Translations under genes and position numbers: made by a program
Part shown: one piece after another, positions 17,240 through 26,735 of the stretch
Layout: every line of letters begins with the position of its first letter
Numbering within the stretch: position 1 is the first letter of the stretch
The notes under the pieces: model-generated
Told to the model about the DNA's origin: nothing
The model's database searches: none
Seen by the model: only the letters and a program-made list of their open reading frames with translations
Source: Bacteroidia bacterium
GTDB taxonomy: Bacteria > Bacteroidota > Bacteroidia > B-17B0 > Aurantibacillaceae
Length of the DNA stretch: 64,000 nt
Reading direction: 5' to 3'
Assembly: GCA_018000995.1 (NCBI GenBank)
Contig: JAGNIU010000012.1
Span: 35,333-99,332 of the forward strand

Positions 17240-18549
17240 CGCAGAATCAGAAGTCGGTTCGCGTCCAGCTTAATAAAAATAAAAAGGAGAATCGTAAAAC
17301 TCCACAAAGAAGAACCACCGTAACTGAAAAATGGTAGCGGAATTCCAATTACCGGCATTAAGCCGATCGTCATTCCGATATTTATGCACACATGAAAAAA
17401 TAAAACTGATGCCACTCCGTAACCATAAATTCGGCTAAAAGGAGAGCGTTGCCGTTCCGATAAAAATATAACGCGCAATATTAAAAACAACTCCAATAAA
17501 ACTACTACTGTGCTTCCAAAAAAGCCCCACTCTTCACCAACCGTACAAAAAATAAAATCTGTATCCTGCTCAGGAACAAAATTATATTTGGTTTGCGTGC
17601 CCTGCAAATAACCCTTACCTGCCCAACCGCCCGAACCAATAGCAATCTTCGACTGATCAACATTATATGCTTCATTTTTCTTATCTACTTCGCCTGTGCC
17701 TAACAGAACATCTATACGTACTTTCTGGTGCGGTTCTAAATGTTCATAAACTTTTTTTGTGCCTAATACCATGCCGCTTGCCATTGCTAAGATCAATCCG
17801 GCCCAAATAAAATTTCGCGTAGTGCGCTTTACAAATAAAAACGAAGCAGCGGTGATACATCCCAATACGATTATTAAAGTTGAAATGTGCGCCACCACTA
17901 ATGACAAAATGAAAAGGATCACAGCCAGCAATCCAAACAATAAAAAATTTATTGATAATCCTTCGCGGTAAAGAACTATGATCAGCGATACAAATACAAT
18001 TGCTAATCCTGTTTCATCCTGTAACACTTTAATAATTATAAGAGGAGCGGCAAGAAATAGAACTGCAATTAAAGTATTCTTATAATTTTTAAAGAGATCT
18101 TTCAGTCGCAAACGATAGCGACTCACGATAACAAGATTTTCGTTACTTAAAAATTTTGCAAGGGCGAGACAAGTTGCAAATTTCATGAACTCAGCAGGCT
18201 GAATTCCAAATCCCCCAACCCCGAACCATGAGCGACTGCCTTTGATCTCTCTTCCAAAATAAGGAACTAACAAACAAAGCAACAATACAATTCCGTAGAA
18301 CCAATAGGCAAACACAGTATAAAAACCGGCATCAATCAATAAAATTGAAAATGCTATTAAGGCCGCTGTTCCTATCCATATTAATTGCTTACCATATTTT
18401 TGTGTGGTGTCAAAAATATTCTGGTGCTCTTCGTTATAAACCGCTGCGTAAATATTAAGCCAACCCATGAATACCAAGAGAGCGTAAGTGAGGACCGTTA
18501 TCTTGTCGACACCATAGAATAAACTATTTTCACTTTGCCTTAATGCCAT
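17236..18549 (-). CDS. rodA: rod shape-determining glycosyltransferase RodA (SEDS family)
   Basis: A 437-residue polytopic membrane protein of the SEDS family, which polymerises lipid II glycan strands during cell elongation together with PBP2. Signatures include GSRSWFGVGGFGIQPAEFMK (the conserved S-W-x-P-x-E region), QDETGLAIVF, GWAGKGYLQGTQTKYNFVPE with EQDTDFIFCTVGEE, and the late MPVIGIPLPFFSYGGSS. It is the last gene of the mre cluster and its start is coupled to the mrdA stop at 18549. The Bacteroidota form is longer than the roughly 370-residue enterobacterial enzyme. Confidence 0.96.
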   Translation of the reverse strand: MALRQSENSLFYGVDKITVLTYALLVFMGWLNIYAAVYNEEHQNIFDTTQKYGKQLIWIGTAALIAFSILLIDAGFYTVFAYWFYGIVLLLCLLVPYFGREIKGSRSWFGVGGFGIQPAEFMKFATCLALAKFLSNENLVIVSRYRLRLKDLFKNYKNTLIAVLFLAAPLIIIKVLQDETGLAIVFVSLIIVLYREGLSINFLLFGLLAVILFILSLVVAHISTLIIVLGCITAASFLFVKRTTRNFIWAGLILAMASGMVLGTKKVYEHLEPHQKVRIDVLLGTGEVDKKNEAYNVDQSKIAIGSGGWAGKGYLQGTQTKYNFVPEQDTDFIFCTVGEEWGFFGSTVVVLLELFLILRVIFLSERQRSPFSRIYGYGVASVLFFHVCINIGMTIGLMPVIGIPLPFFSYGGSSLWSFTILLFIFIKLDANRLLILR

Positions 18550-20408
18550 TAGTGGAATTCGGTTGTTATTAAATTCTTGCCTCTAATTAAGTCAACAGCT
18601 TCCATTCTCTTTTCCAATTCAGGTCGCGTAATTTTTCCCGTTAAATATTTTTCTATCATCAAACTTACGATTGGTGCAGTCCAGGTTCCACCGAAACCTG
18701 CGTTCTCAATAATACCTGCTATTACAATCTTAGGATTATCGCGCGGAGCAAATGCCATAAATACAGCATGTGATTTTCCGTGCGGATTTTCGGCAGTTCC
18801 TGTTTTTCCACAAGCCGTATAACCGGGGATGCGGGATGCGTATGCAGTACCGCCGGGCTCAAAACATTTTTGCATCCCATCAATCACATTGATATAATAT
18901 TCTTCTTTCTGAACCGCCACATAATGTTTCTCAGTATACTTTTTATCAATTGTCTTTTCTGCACCAACTCCTCTTACACAATGCGGAACATAATAATATC
19001 CTTTATTCGCAATTGTAGCCACAACGTTTGCCATCTGTAAAGGAACAAGTGTAAGTTCGGCCTGACCAATGCCTAATGATACAATTGTATTTCCAAACCA
19101 TCTTCCTTTCCCAAATACTTTATCATAATACTTTGCAGAGGGAACGTTCCCGGGAGCATCATACGGAAGGTCTGTTCCTAAATGTGTGCCCGGACCAAAT
19201 GTCATAACCTTTTCACGCCAGTTATTAAAACCATCAACATATTTTGGAAATTTACTTTGACTTGTAATATCATGAAAAGCATAACTGAAATAAGAGTTAC
19301 AAGATTGAGCGATCGCGTTCACAAGATCTAAAGTATGACGGCCGTGACATTTTGGTTTATTTCCCATTGGAGGATAACCTCCGCTGCAATGGTACATGGT
19401 GTTGCGCGTAATTACTCCTTCATCTTGTCCAACCAAGGCATCAATCAATTTAAATGTAGATCCCGGAGGATACATCGCTTGTAATGCACGATTGAATAAT
19501 GGCAAAGTTGAATCATTTCTTAGCACAGGATAATTTTTAGATCTTTCCTTTACACCCACAAATAAATTAGGATCATAGCTTGGAGCTGAAATGATGGCGA
19601 GAATTTCTCCTGTTGATGGTTCAATAGCTACTAGCGCGCCTATTTTTCCTTTCATTAATCGCTCACCGTATTCCTGCAAATCCATATCAAGTGTGGAGTA
19701 TAACGATTTCCCGGCAACGGCTGCGGTATCCCATTGTCCTTCCATGAAACTTCCAACTTCTTTGTTGTGTACGTCTTTAAGAATTTTTCTTTTCCCTTTT
19801 ATTCCTCGTAAAGCTTCTTCATAACCACGTTCCATTCCGGTAATACCAATGTAATCTCCGTCTTTGTAGTAAGGATTTTTCTTTGTCACATCTCCGTTCA
19901 CCTCTCCAACATATCCTAATAGATGCGCTGCAATTGGTTTAGGATATTTTCTTACACTACGTACCTGCACATAAAAACCTTTGAAGAGATACATTTTCTC
20001 TTGTAAAGTAGCGTAACGCTGCGAGGTCATTTGCTTCTCGAATATACTTTCCTTGCGGGGAGAATTAGGCGCTTGGCATGCTTTCTTTATCCGCTTAAGA
20101 AATTCTGCTTTTGTTATTTCAAGTGTTTGACATAAGGCTACGGTATCGCATCCTTTCACAAGTCTTGGCGTTACCATTAAATCGTAAGAAGGTTCGTTCT
20201 TCACTAAATATTTTCCGTTTCTGTCGTAAACAACTCCTCGCTGAGGATAATCTACACGAACTTCAATGGCTTGTTGTTGAGCTTTTATTGTATAGCTTTC
20301 ATCAATAATCTGGATGTAAAATAAACGGAAGATGTAAACCAAAATAATAAGCACGAAGAATCCTCCGATAATAAATTTTCTGTCGCCTAAATGAGCATTG
20401 TTGTTCAT
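18549..20408 (-). CDS. mrdA: penicillin-binding protein 2, elongation-specific transpeptidase
   Basis: A 619-residue class B penicillin-binding protein with an N-terminal membrane anchor (about 12-33) and the non-catalytic head domain. The transpeptidase motifs are intact: STFK with Ser317, SCN at 369-371 and KTGT at 535-538. A Cys341/Cys354-His355 group resembles the zinc-binding loop described in E. coli PBP2. It crosslinks peptidoglycan on the periplasmic side together with RodA. It overlaps rodA and mreD by one base each, which indicates tight translational coupling. Confidence 0.96.
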   Translation of the reverse strand: MNNNAHLGDRKFIIGGFFVLIILVYIFRLFYIQIIDESYTIKAQQQAIEVRVDYPQRGVVYDRNGKYLVKNEPSYDLMVTPRLVKGCDTVALCQTLEITKAEFLKRIKKACQAPNSPRKESIFEKQMTSQRYATLQEKMYLFKGFYVQVRSVRKYPKPIAAHLLGYVGEVNGDVTKKNPYYKDGDYIGITGMERGYEEALRGIKGKRKILKDVHNKEVGSFMEGQWDTAAVAGKSLYSTLDMDLQEYGERLMKGKIGALVAIEPSTGEILAIISAPSYDPNLFVGVKERSKNYPVLRNDSTLPLFNRALQAMYPPGSTFKLIDALVGQDEGVITRNTMYHCSGGYPPMGNKPKCHGRHTLDLVNAIAQSCNSYFSYAFHDITSQSKFPKYVDGFNNWREKVMTFGPGTHLGTDLPYDAPGNVPSAKYYDKVFGKGRWFGNTIVSLGIGQAELTLVPLQMANVVATIANKGYYYVPHCVRGVGAEKTIDKKYTEKHYVAVQKEEYYINVIDGMQKCFEPGGTAYASRIPGYTACGKTGTAENPHGKSHAVFMAFAPRDNPKIVIAGIIENAGFGGTWTAPIVSLMIEKYLTGKITRPELEKRMEAVDLIRGKNLITTEFH

Positions 20409-20926
20409 TATCTCCTCCGTGTAGTTTTATAAAACAAAAACTGGATAACGTACACAAAAGCAAATGTGCCGATTGAACTTAGTATAACACGACCTAGTGT
20501 AGAAAAAAATTCACTCCATCTGAAAATTTCCAAATAGAAAAAAAACAAGTGATGAATGAAAATTAAAACACCGGCGTACGTTGTAAACCATGCGCCTCCC
20601 ATATCATCAATGTTTGGTTCTAAGCCTGCTTCATAACCATCACGTGGGGCAATAAATTTTAAAAGATAGTATCTGGAAAATGCCATCAATGTGCAAGCGG
20701 CCGCATGCATTCCTGCGGTGTCGTAAAATACATCCACTGTTAATCCCACTAAAAAAGAAAAGCCCAGCAACATTACTTTAGGCATATCAAAAGGAAACAA
20801 TAAAATAATTAGAACATAAGGCAACAAAATAATGTAACTGCCCAAATGTATGTTCTGAACAATTAACACTTGCATTAAAACAAGAATTATAAAACGGCCT
20901 ATGTTGTTTATTAAACTACTTGTCAT
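20408..20926 (-). CDS. mreD: rod shape-determining protein MreD
   Basis: A 172-residue, mostly hydrophobic protein with about five membrane helices, in the usual position between mreC and mrdA. The sequence LLPYVLIILLFPFD and GLTVDVFYDTAGMHAA match the MreD fold, including the conserved D-x-F region. It stabilises the MreBCD elongasome complex in the cytoplasmic membrane. It overlaps mreC by 11 bases and mrdA by one base. MreD is poorly conserved, so context carries much of the identification. Confidence 0.9.
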   Translation of the reverse strand: MTSSLINNIGRFIILVLMQVLIVQNIHLGSYIILLPYVLIILLFPFDMPKVMLLGFSFLVGLTVDVFYDTAGMHAAACTLMAFSRYYLLKFIAPRDGYEAGLEPNIDDMGGAWFTTYAGVLIFIHHLFFFYLEIFRWSEFFSTLGRVILSSIGTFAFVYVIQFLFYKTTRRR

Positions 20927-21755
20927 TTTGAATCTGCGTAGCCGCTTCTAAAGAATCGCGCTCCACTTTAAATTTATTTTTAATTACGAATAAGTAATTC
21001 AGTTTTTTGAAGTCTGTAGTTAGTTTTACTTTAACCGTTAAAAAAGGTTCGCCTGAACGTTGCTCGTAACTATCAACCGTTCCCACTTTGATCCCTTCAG
21101 GAAAAATGCCGGATTGTTCACTGGTCTCAACAATATCTCCTTTTTTTATTTTGGTGTGAACCGGAATATCTTTTAGCTGACAATACTGATAATCTTTCCC
21201 GTCCCAAATCAGTGGACCATACGTTCCATCGTTCTTCAATTGACAATTCACAATATTATCTTTATGCAATAAACTCATTACCGTAGCAAAGTTAGCCGAC
21301 ACATCTGTTACTCTTCCAACAACGCCATCACTATTTACTACAGCCATATGACGAGTGATGCCTTGATTAGCGCCAATGTTTATGGTGATGTAATTGTTTC
21401 TTCGATTAATAGAAGAGTTAACCGCTTTTGCGCTCACGTAAGTATACTGTTGTTTATAGAGCGTGTCTTTTTTTGTGTACTGACCAAGAGGCACCGCCAT
21501 GTACCCCGACCGAAGCATGTTATATAACCTTGCGTTTTCTTCAGCCAATCTTTTATTTTCATCCTTCAACAATAAATATTCGCGCACACTTGCCGCTGTT
21601 TGGTAAACGTTAGCTGAAATTTTATTAGAAGAATTAAAAATACTGGAACCTTGATAACCATCGTTGCGATACATTAAGTAAAAGCAAACGAACTCCATAA
21701 ATAAAAAAAGGAAAATAAAATTATGGCGGTATATGAAGGCTAAAAGAGATCTCAC
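20916..21755 (-). CDS. mreC: rod shape-determining protein MreC
   Basis: A 279-residue protein with an N-terminal membrane helix (about 11-30), a coiled coil at about 65-85, and the periplasmic beta domains. NYITINIGANQGITRHMAVV and GVVGRVTDVSANFATVMSLL match the MreC core, and the later EGIKVGTVDSYEQ belongs to the second beta domain. MreC bridges MreB to PBP2 and RodA. The gene follows mreB by 82 bases and overlaps mreD by 11. Confidence 0.95.
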   Translation of the reverse strand: MRSLLAFIYRHNFIFLFLFMEFVCFYLMYRNDGYQGSSIFNSSNKISANVYQTAASVREYLLLKDENKRLAEENARLYNMLRSGYMAVPLGQYTKKDTLYKQQYTYVSAKAVNSSINRRNNYITINIGANQGITRHMAVVNSDGVVGRVTDVSANFATVMSLLHKDNIVNCQLKNDGTYGPLIWDGKDYQYCQLKDIPVHTKIKKGDIVETSEQSGIFPEGIKVGTVDSYEQRSGEPFLTVKVKLTTDFKKLNYLFVIKNKFKVERDSLEAATQIQNDK

Positions 21756-21837
21756 GCTGTAAAATATTAAATCACAATTTTTCAGTATGAAAAACCGCGT
21801 TTGCTTGTTCTATAAAACTACAATGTAAGCGCTGTGT

Positions 21838-22860
21838 TTACTTAATGAGGAAAGGGAATTTATCAACATTTTTGAGTGCAATTCCTGTACCACGAGCAAC
21901 CGCTCTAAGTGGGTCTTCACAAACGTGAACCGGTAATTTTGTTTTCAAAGAAATACGCTTATCTAAACCACGTAACAACGAACCGCCACCAGCCATAAAG
22001 ATACCTTTACGGTAAATATCGGCAGCTAATTCCGGAGGCGTCATCTCTAAGGCATTTAAAATCGCTTCTTCAATTTTAGAGATAGATTTATCTAAACAAT
22101 GTGCTATTTCAACGTAACTGATATAAACTTCTTTGGGAATACCACTCATTAGATCTCTCCCTTGTACAGCGAAATCTGCCGGAGGATTTTCAATCTCCGT
22201 CATAGCGGCACCTACTTCAATTTTCACTCTTTCTGCGCTACGCTCACCAATTAAAATGTTGTGTTGACGACGCATGTATTCTTCAATATTCGCATTGAAA
22301 TCATCACCTGCAATTCGGGTTGATTTATCACAAACGATACCGCCTAAGGCGATAACGGCAATTTCAGAAGTACCACCACCGATATCGATGATCATATTTC
22401 CCATTGGCTCTTCAACGTCAATTCCCATACCGATAGCCGCAGCCATTGGTTCGTGAATCATATAAACTTCTTTTGCGCCTGCGTGTTCAGCACTATCTCG
22501 AACCGCACGTTTCTCTACCTCTGTAATACCTGAAGGAATACAAATAACCATTTTTAAGGATGGTTTAAAAAAACGATTTCCCGGGTTAATCATTTTGATC
22601 ATTCCCTTAATCATTTCTTCAGCTGCCTGAAAATCGGCAATTACTCCATCTCGTAACGGACGAATAGTTTTAATGTTTTCGTGTGTTTTCCCGTGCATCA
22701 TTTGCGCTGCACGCCCAACGGCAATGACCTTACCGTTAGTTCTGTCAACCGCAACTATACTAGGTTCGTCAACAACAACTTTGTCGTTCGAAATAATAAT
22801 TGTGTTAGCTGTTCCTAAGTCAATTGCTATATCCTGTGTTAAAAAGTCAAATAATCCCAT
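21838..22860 (-). CDS. mreB: rod shape-determining actin homologue MreB
   Basis: A 340-residue MreB of normal length. The phosphate-1 loop AIDLGTANTIII (about 12-23), the phosphate-2 segment IDIGGGTSEIAVIALGG and the adenosine region MAGGGSLLRGLD are all intact. The N-terminal MGLFDF amphipathic start fits membrane-associated MreB. It forms filaments that guide elongation synthesis. The 69-base gap from purH holds no good terminator, so read-through from purH is possible. Confidence 0.97.
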   Translation of the reverse strand: MGLFDFLTQDIAIDLGTANTIIISNDKVVVDEPSIVAVDRTNGKVIAVGRAAQMMHGKTHENIKTIRPLRDGVIADFQAAEEMIKGMIKMINPGNRFFKPSLKMVICIPSGITEVEKRAVRDSAEHAGAKEVYMIHEPMAAAIGMGIDVEEPMGNMIIDIGGGTSEIAVIALGGIVCDKSTRIAGDDFNANIEEYMRRQHNILIGERSAERVKIEVGAAMTEIENPPADFAVQGRDLMSGIPKEVYISYVEIAHCLDKSISKIEEAILNALEMTPPELAADIYRKGIFMAGGGSLLRGLDKRISLKTKLPVHVCEDPLRAVARGTGIALKNVDKFPFLIK

Positions 22861-22929
22861 AGTGGTGTTTCTAAAATTACTGTTTATTTATACGTGATAA
22901 ACCTCGTATAGTTATTAATTTACCATTTT

Positions 22930-24456
22930 TTAATGTTTGAAGTGTCGTGTACCTGTAAACACCATACTCAATCCGTTTGCTTCGCAATAAGCAATACTGT
23001 CCTTGTCTTTTATAGAGCCGCCGGGCTGAACTACTGCTGTAATCCCAACTTTATGAGCTATCTCTACACAATCCGGAAAAGGGAAAAATGCATCGCTTGC
23101 CATAACGGCCCCTTTCAAGTCGAAGCCAAAGCTCAAAGCCTTGTTGATGGCTTGTTTCAGAGCATCTACCCTTGAGGTTTGGCCAGTGCCACTCGCTAAC
23201 AACTGACCGTTTTTTGCAAAGACAATGGTGTTGGATTTGGTATGTTTCACCAGCTTATTCGCGAACAATAAATCTGCAACCTCACTTGCCGTAGGAACCT
23301 TGGTGGTAGCGGGTTTCAGGTCGGTAGCGACTTCTGTTTTTAAGTCTTTATCTTGTTCTATTACCCCGTTTAATAAGGTTCTGAAATTCTTATCGGCTAA
23401 GGCTACTTTTTTCTGAACTAGGATAATTCTATTCGGTTTTGATTTTAAAATTTCAACTGCCTTTTCGCTGTATGATGGAGCAATAACTACCTCGCAAAAC
23501 AACTTGTTTACCTCAGCGGCTGTCTCTTCATCAATTTCTTTATTTGCTATTAAAATCCCTCCGAAAGCCGAAACAGGATCTCCTGCTAAAGCATCCAAAT
23601 ACGCTTGTTTTATGGTTGGGCGACTCGCTACTCCGCAAGCATTGTTATGTTTTAAGATGGCGAAAGTCGGTTCTGTAAAATCTGCAATCAGGTTTACTGC
23701 GGCATCAACATCTAAAAGGTTATTGTAAGAAAGTTCTTTTCCTGCTAGTTTATCAAACATTGCGTCTAAGTCGCCATAGAAAACTCCTTTTTGGTGAGGG
23801 TTTTCGCCGTAACGTAAAACCTGCGCGGTTTGTATGCTTTGTTTGAATTGCGGAATGTTTTCGGTTTGATTGAAATAATTGAAGATAGCTGAATCGTAAT
23901 GTGAACTCGTTGCAAAAGCTTTTGCAGCGAATGTTTTTCTGTCAGCGATATCCGAAAAACCATTTTTACTCTCTAATAAATCTAACAAAGGTTTGTAATC
24001 GTGACGGGAAGAAACAATTACTACATCGTTAAAGTTTTTTGCAGCAGCGCGAATCAAAGAAATTCCGCCAATGTCAATTTTCTCAATGATATCTTGCTCT
24101 GATGCGCCTTTACCAACTGTTTCTTCGAACGGATAAAGATCAACAATTACTAAATCTATATTGGGAATATCGTGTTGTTCCATTTGAGCGACATCACTTT
24201 TCAATTCTCTTCTTCCAAGAATACCACCAAAAATTTTTGGGTGTAAAGTTTTAACTCGTCCGCCTAAAATTTCAGGGAAAGAGGTTAATGACTCCACTGC
24301 TTTTACAGGGACTTTTAAATTTTCGATAAAAGTTTGAGTACCGCCGGTGCTGTAAATTGTTACACCTAAGTCGTTCAATTTTTTAATTACAGGTTCAAGG
24401 TTATCCTTATAAAAAACCGAAATAAGGGCGCTGTTTATTTTCTTCAATTCGCTCAT
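22930..24456 (-). CDS. purH: bifunctional AICAR transformylase / IMP cyclohydrolase
   Basis: A 508-residue enzyme catalysing the last two steps of IMP synthesis. The N-terminal cyclohydrolase half contains STGGTQTFIE, GGRVKTLHPKIFGGIL and IVDLYPFEET; the transformylase half has RYGENPHQKGVFYG, KHNNACGVA, and the late FFPFPDCVEIA and GSIKDKDSI. I start at the ATG at 24456 (MSELKKINSAL), which fits the family, rather than a start 6 codons upstream. purH upstream of the mre genes is a recurring Bacteroidota arrangement. Confidence 0.96.
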   Translation of the reverse strand: MSELKKINSALISVFYKDNLEPVIKKLNDLGVTIYSTGGTQTFIENLKVPVKAVESLTSFPEILGGRVKTLHPKIFGGILGRRELKSDVAQMEQHDIPNIDLVIVDLYPFEETVGKGASEQDIIEKIDIGGISLIRAAAKNFNDVVIVSSRHDYKPLLDLLESKNGFSDIADRKTFAAKAFATSSHYDSAIFNYFNQTENIPQFKQSIQTAQVLRYGENPHQKGVFYGDLDAMFDKLAGKELSYNNLLDVDAAVNLIADFTEPTFAILKHNNACGVASRPTIKQAYLDALAGDPVSAFGGILIANKEIDEETAAEVNKLFCEVVIAPSYSEKAVEILKSKPNRIILVQKKVALADKNFRTLLNGVIEQDKDLKTEVATDLKPATTKVPTASEVADLLFANKLVKHTKSNTIVFAKNGQLLASGTGQTSRVDALKQAINKALSFGFDLKGAVMASDAFFPFPDCVEIAHKVGITAVVQPGGSIKDKDSIAYCEANGLSMVFTGTRHFKH

Positions 24457-24555
24457 AAATAATACAAAGAGCAAAGATAGGATAAGACCCCACTTTTGAG
24501 GGGGATGTTGAAAAAATGTAAAAATTAGAAGGCAGAACCCAACGTTATCGGTTAC

Positions 24556-25011
24556 CTATTTATACCCGTTTTTAATATAGCTTTCCAAATCAATTTTAAT
24601 GGTTGGCAAATACTTTTCTACCATTAAATTTTGTACTCCCTTGCTAATTTCGGGGCTTTTCTCAAGATATTTCTTTCCGACAGCAGAGCTGTAAAATTTT
24701 ACCAGTTCCTTTAGTTCATCGTCAGTGTAGATTTTTTTGAACAATGGGACTAAATCATTTTCTACCATTGCCTTAAGAATATTTCTCATATTGCCCAAGG
24801 CGTAATTCATAAATTTTACATAATTTGAATCAAGCTCATTTTTATATGTGGTTAAAGCAATCTGTTTGAAATAATTTTGATAATTATCAATCATCTTATT
24901 GACTGTATTCTCGGAGTAAAGAGTTTTAACCAATAAAGTCGCGTCGTCCTGAGACTTAACCGTCAAATTAAAAACGAAAATTGTTATCAAAGAGAAAATA
25001 ATCTTGTTCAT
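24556..25011 (-). CDS. secreted DUF2059-like protein
   Basis: A 151-residue protein with a signal peptide (about residues 1-20, ending NLTVKSQ) and a helical mature domain. The pattern YTDDELKELVKFYSSAVGKK followed by SPEI resembles DUF2059, a small helical periplasmic domain of unknown role. It lies 32 bases downstream of the hydroxyanthranilate dioxygenase gene and may be the last gene of the asd transcript. The family assignment is from pattern memory only. Confidence 0.75.
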   Translation of the reverse strand: MNKIIFSLITIFVFNLTVKSQDDATLLVKTLYSENTVNKMIDNYQNYFKQIALTTYKNELDSNYVKFMNYALGNMRNILKAMVENDLVPLFKKIYTDDELKELVKFYSSAVGKKYLEKSPEISKGVQNLMVEKYLPTIKIDLESYIKNGYK

Positions 25012-25043
25012 TATTTATGGATAAAAATCGTTAAGTCCAAGAT

Positions 25044-25565
25044 TTAAGCAATAACCGGAGGCGGTTCCATTACGTGATTGCAGCTTTTACAAGTTCTTAA
25101 ATCCTTAGAATTATAGAACTTTGTAAATACCGACTGGAACTGGGTAGCAATATCCGTCAATGTAAAATACTCTTCGTAAAGCTTAGTGTTACACTTTTCA
25201 CAGAACCACATTAAACCGTCTTTTTCCCCTTCACGGCGGCGGCGTTCCATTACTAAACCGATGGTATTGTCGAAACGTTTTGGGTTATGAGGGACTTTTG
25301 GAGGCAACAAGAAAATATCACCTTCATTAATAGGAACATCAACCGCTTTTCCGTTTTCCTGAATCTGAACAACAACGTTACCTTGTAATTGGTAAAAGAA
25401 CTCTTCACTCTCATTAAAGTGATAATCCTTGCGGGAGTTTGGTCCGCCTACTACCATTACAATAAATTCTGTATCCTTATAAACTACCTTGTTATTAACG
25501 GGTGGCTTAAGTAAGTGACGATTTTCATCGATCCACTTTTTGAAATTGAACGGACGTGTTACCAT
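25044..25565 (-). CDS. 3-hydroxyanthranilate 3,4-dioxygenase
   Basis: A 173-residue cupin enzyme that opens the ring of 3-hydroxyanthranilate to the semialdehyde that cyclises to quinolinate. The iron-binding cupin residues appear in RKDYHFNESEEFFY (His and Glu) and LPPKVPHNPKRF (second His); conserved arginines are in place. The C-terminal rubredoxin-like metal site typical of bacterial forms is present as CEKC and CKSC. It follows asd by 37 bases. Other kynurenine-pathway genes are not in the window, so whether it serves NAD synthesis or tryptophan catabolism cannot be decided here. Confidence 0.94.
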   Translation of the reverse strand: MVTRPFNFKKWIDENRHLLKPPVNNKVVYKDTEFIVMVVGGPNSRKDYHFNESEEFFYQLQGNVVVQIQENGKAVDVPINEGDIFLLPPKVPHNPKRFDNTIGLVMERRRREGEKDGLMWFCEKCNTKLYEEYFTLTDIATQFQSVFTKFYNSKDLRTCKSCNHVMEPPPVIA

Positions 25566-25602
25566 AGGATGAAGTTAAAGGTAAAAAGTTAAAAGTCAAA
25601 TT

Positions 25603-26592
25603 TTAAACCAGTTTGTTTTTCATCAAATACTCGGCAATTTGAACGGCATTTGTTGCCGCTCCCTTGCGTAAGTTATCGGCCACTACCCATAAGTTTAGGG
25701 TTTTGGGTTGCGATTCATCGCGACGGATACGTCCTACGAAAACTTCATCCTTATTGTGGGCGTTCATTGGCATGGGGTAAATTTGATTGGCGATGTCGTC
25801 TTGCAAAATAACTCCCTCCGTATTTTTCATCATTTCAAAAATGTCCTTTATATCAAAGTCATTCTCGAATTCAATATTCACGCTTTCGCTATGTCCACCC
25901 ATTACCGGAATGCGAACTGTGGTAGCCGTTAAACCAATGGAATTATCACCCATAATTTTTTTGGTTTCGTTTACCATTTTCATTTCTTCTTTGGTATAAC
26001 CATTATCAGTAAACACGTCAATTTGGGGAATTACGTTTAGGTCGATTGGGTATTTATAGGCCATTTCGCCTTTAGTTCCTGCGCGCTCGTTGTTTAATTG
26101 AGCAACTGCTTTTACGCCAGTTCCAGTTACAGATTGGTAAGTTGAAACAACAACACGTTTGATTTTATATTTTTTATGAAGCGGATTTAAAACCACCACC
26201 ATCTGAATAGTAGAACAATTTGGGTTTGCAATTACTTTATCAGCTTTAGTTAAAACATTTGCGTTTACTTCAGGAACTATTAATTTTTTTGTCGGGTCCA
26301 TTCTCCATGCTGAAGAATTATCAATTACAATAATTCCGGCCTCAGCAAATTTTGGCGCCCACTCTAAAGAAGTGCTGCCTCCTGCCGAAAATAAAGCGAT
26401 GGCTGGTTTAGCATCAATAGCTTGTTGCATGGAATGTACTTTGTGTTTCTTTCCCTTGAACTCTAATTCTTTTCCAACAGAGCGTTCAGAGGCAACGGGA
26501 ATTAATTCTGTTACAGGAAAATTTCTTTCCTCTAATACTTTTAACATTACGGTGCCTACTAATCCTGTGGCACCAACTACTGCAACTTTCAT
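25603..26592 (-). CDS. asd: aspartate-semialdehyde dehydrogenase
   Basis: A 329-residue enzyme that reduces aspartyl phosphate to aspartate semialdehyde for lysine, methionine, threonine and isoleucine, and for diaminopimelate. NADP-binding GATGLVGTVML at 7-17, the catalytic cysteine Cys126 in ANPNCSTIQ, the substrate-site STYQSVTG, and the histidine in MGGHSESVNI are present. It is preceded by a leader of about 137 bases containing a promoter, a small reading frame and a terminator, so expression is probably controlled by attenuation. Confidence 0.96.
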   Translation of the reverse strand: MKVAVVGATGLVGTVMLKVLEERNFPVTELIPVASERSVGKELEFKGKKHKVHSMQQAIDAKPAIALFSAGGSTSLEWAPKFAEAGIIVIDNSSAWRMDPTKKLIVPEVNANVLTKADKVIANPNCSTIQMVVVLNPLHKKYKIKRVVVSTYQSVTGTGVKAVAQLNNERAGTKGEMAYKYPIDLNVIPQIDVFTDNGYTKEEMKMVNETKKIMGDNSIGLTATTVRIPVMGGHSESVNIEFENDFDIKDIFEMMKNTEGVILQDDIANQIYPMPMNAHNKDEVFVGRIRRDESQPKTLNLWVVADNLRKGAATNAVQIAEYLMKNKLV

Positions 26593-26606
26593 ATTTACTT
26601 ATTTAA

Positions 26607-26669
26607 TTATAAAACAAAAAAGCCTCTCCGGTTCAGGAAAGGCTTGCTATTATTTTCATAATAAAACAT
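26607..26669 (-). CDS. putative leader peptide of the asd attenuator (20 aa)
   Basis: ATG at 26669 opens a 20-codon frame, MFYYENNSKPFLNRRGFFVL, ending at TAA 26607-26609. AAGGAGAGG lies 5 bases before the ATG, a near-perfect Shine-Dalgarno in a window where such sequences are rare. The second half of the frame runs through the terminator hairpin, and the stop lies just past its U-tract. The peptide has three aromatic codons right after the start and three Asn codons, but no run of Lys, Thr, Met or Ile, the end products of the pathway. What it senses is therefore unclear. Confidence 0.55.
   Translation of the reverse strand: MFYYENNSKPFLNRRGFFVL
26611..26645 (-). terminator. attenuator terminator in the asd leader
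   Basis: On the minus strand AAGCCTTTCC (26645-26636) pairs with GGAGAGGCTT (26629-26620) in a 10-bp stem with loop TGAACC, followed by TTTTTTGTTTT. It lies after the predicted promoter and before the asd ATG, so it would stop asd transcription unless disrupted. The upstream segment GGAGAGGC at 26681-26674 can pair with the same left arm. Confidence 0.8.
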
Positions 26670-26735
26670 TCGCGCCTCTCCTTAACGGAAAAGTTTCTTA
26701 GAGTGTTTTATCTTTTTAGTTATCATTTACGCCAG

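Noticed and set aside
26607..26669. Phe/Tyr-specific leader peptide reading of the asd leader
   Set aside because: Although FYY and FF occur, asd does not lie in aromatic synthesis and the downstream RRGFF is forced by the terminator sequence, so amino-acid-specific control cannot be claimed.
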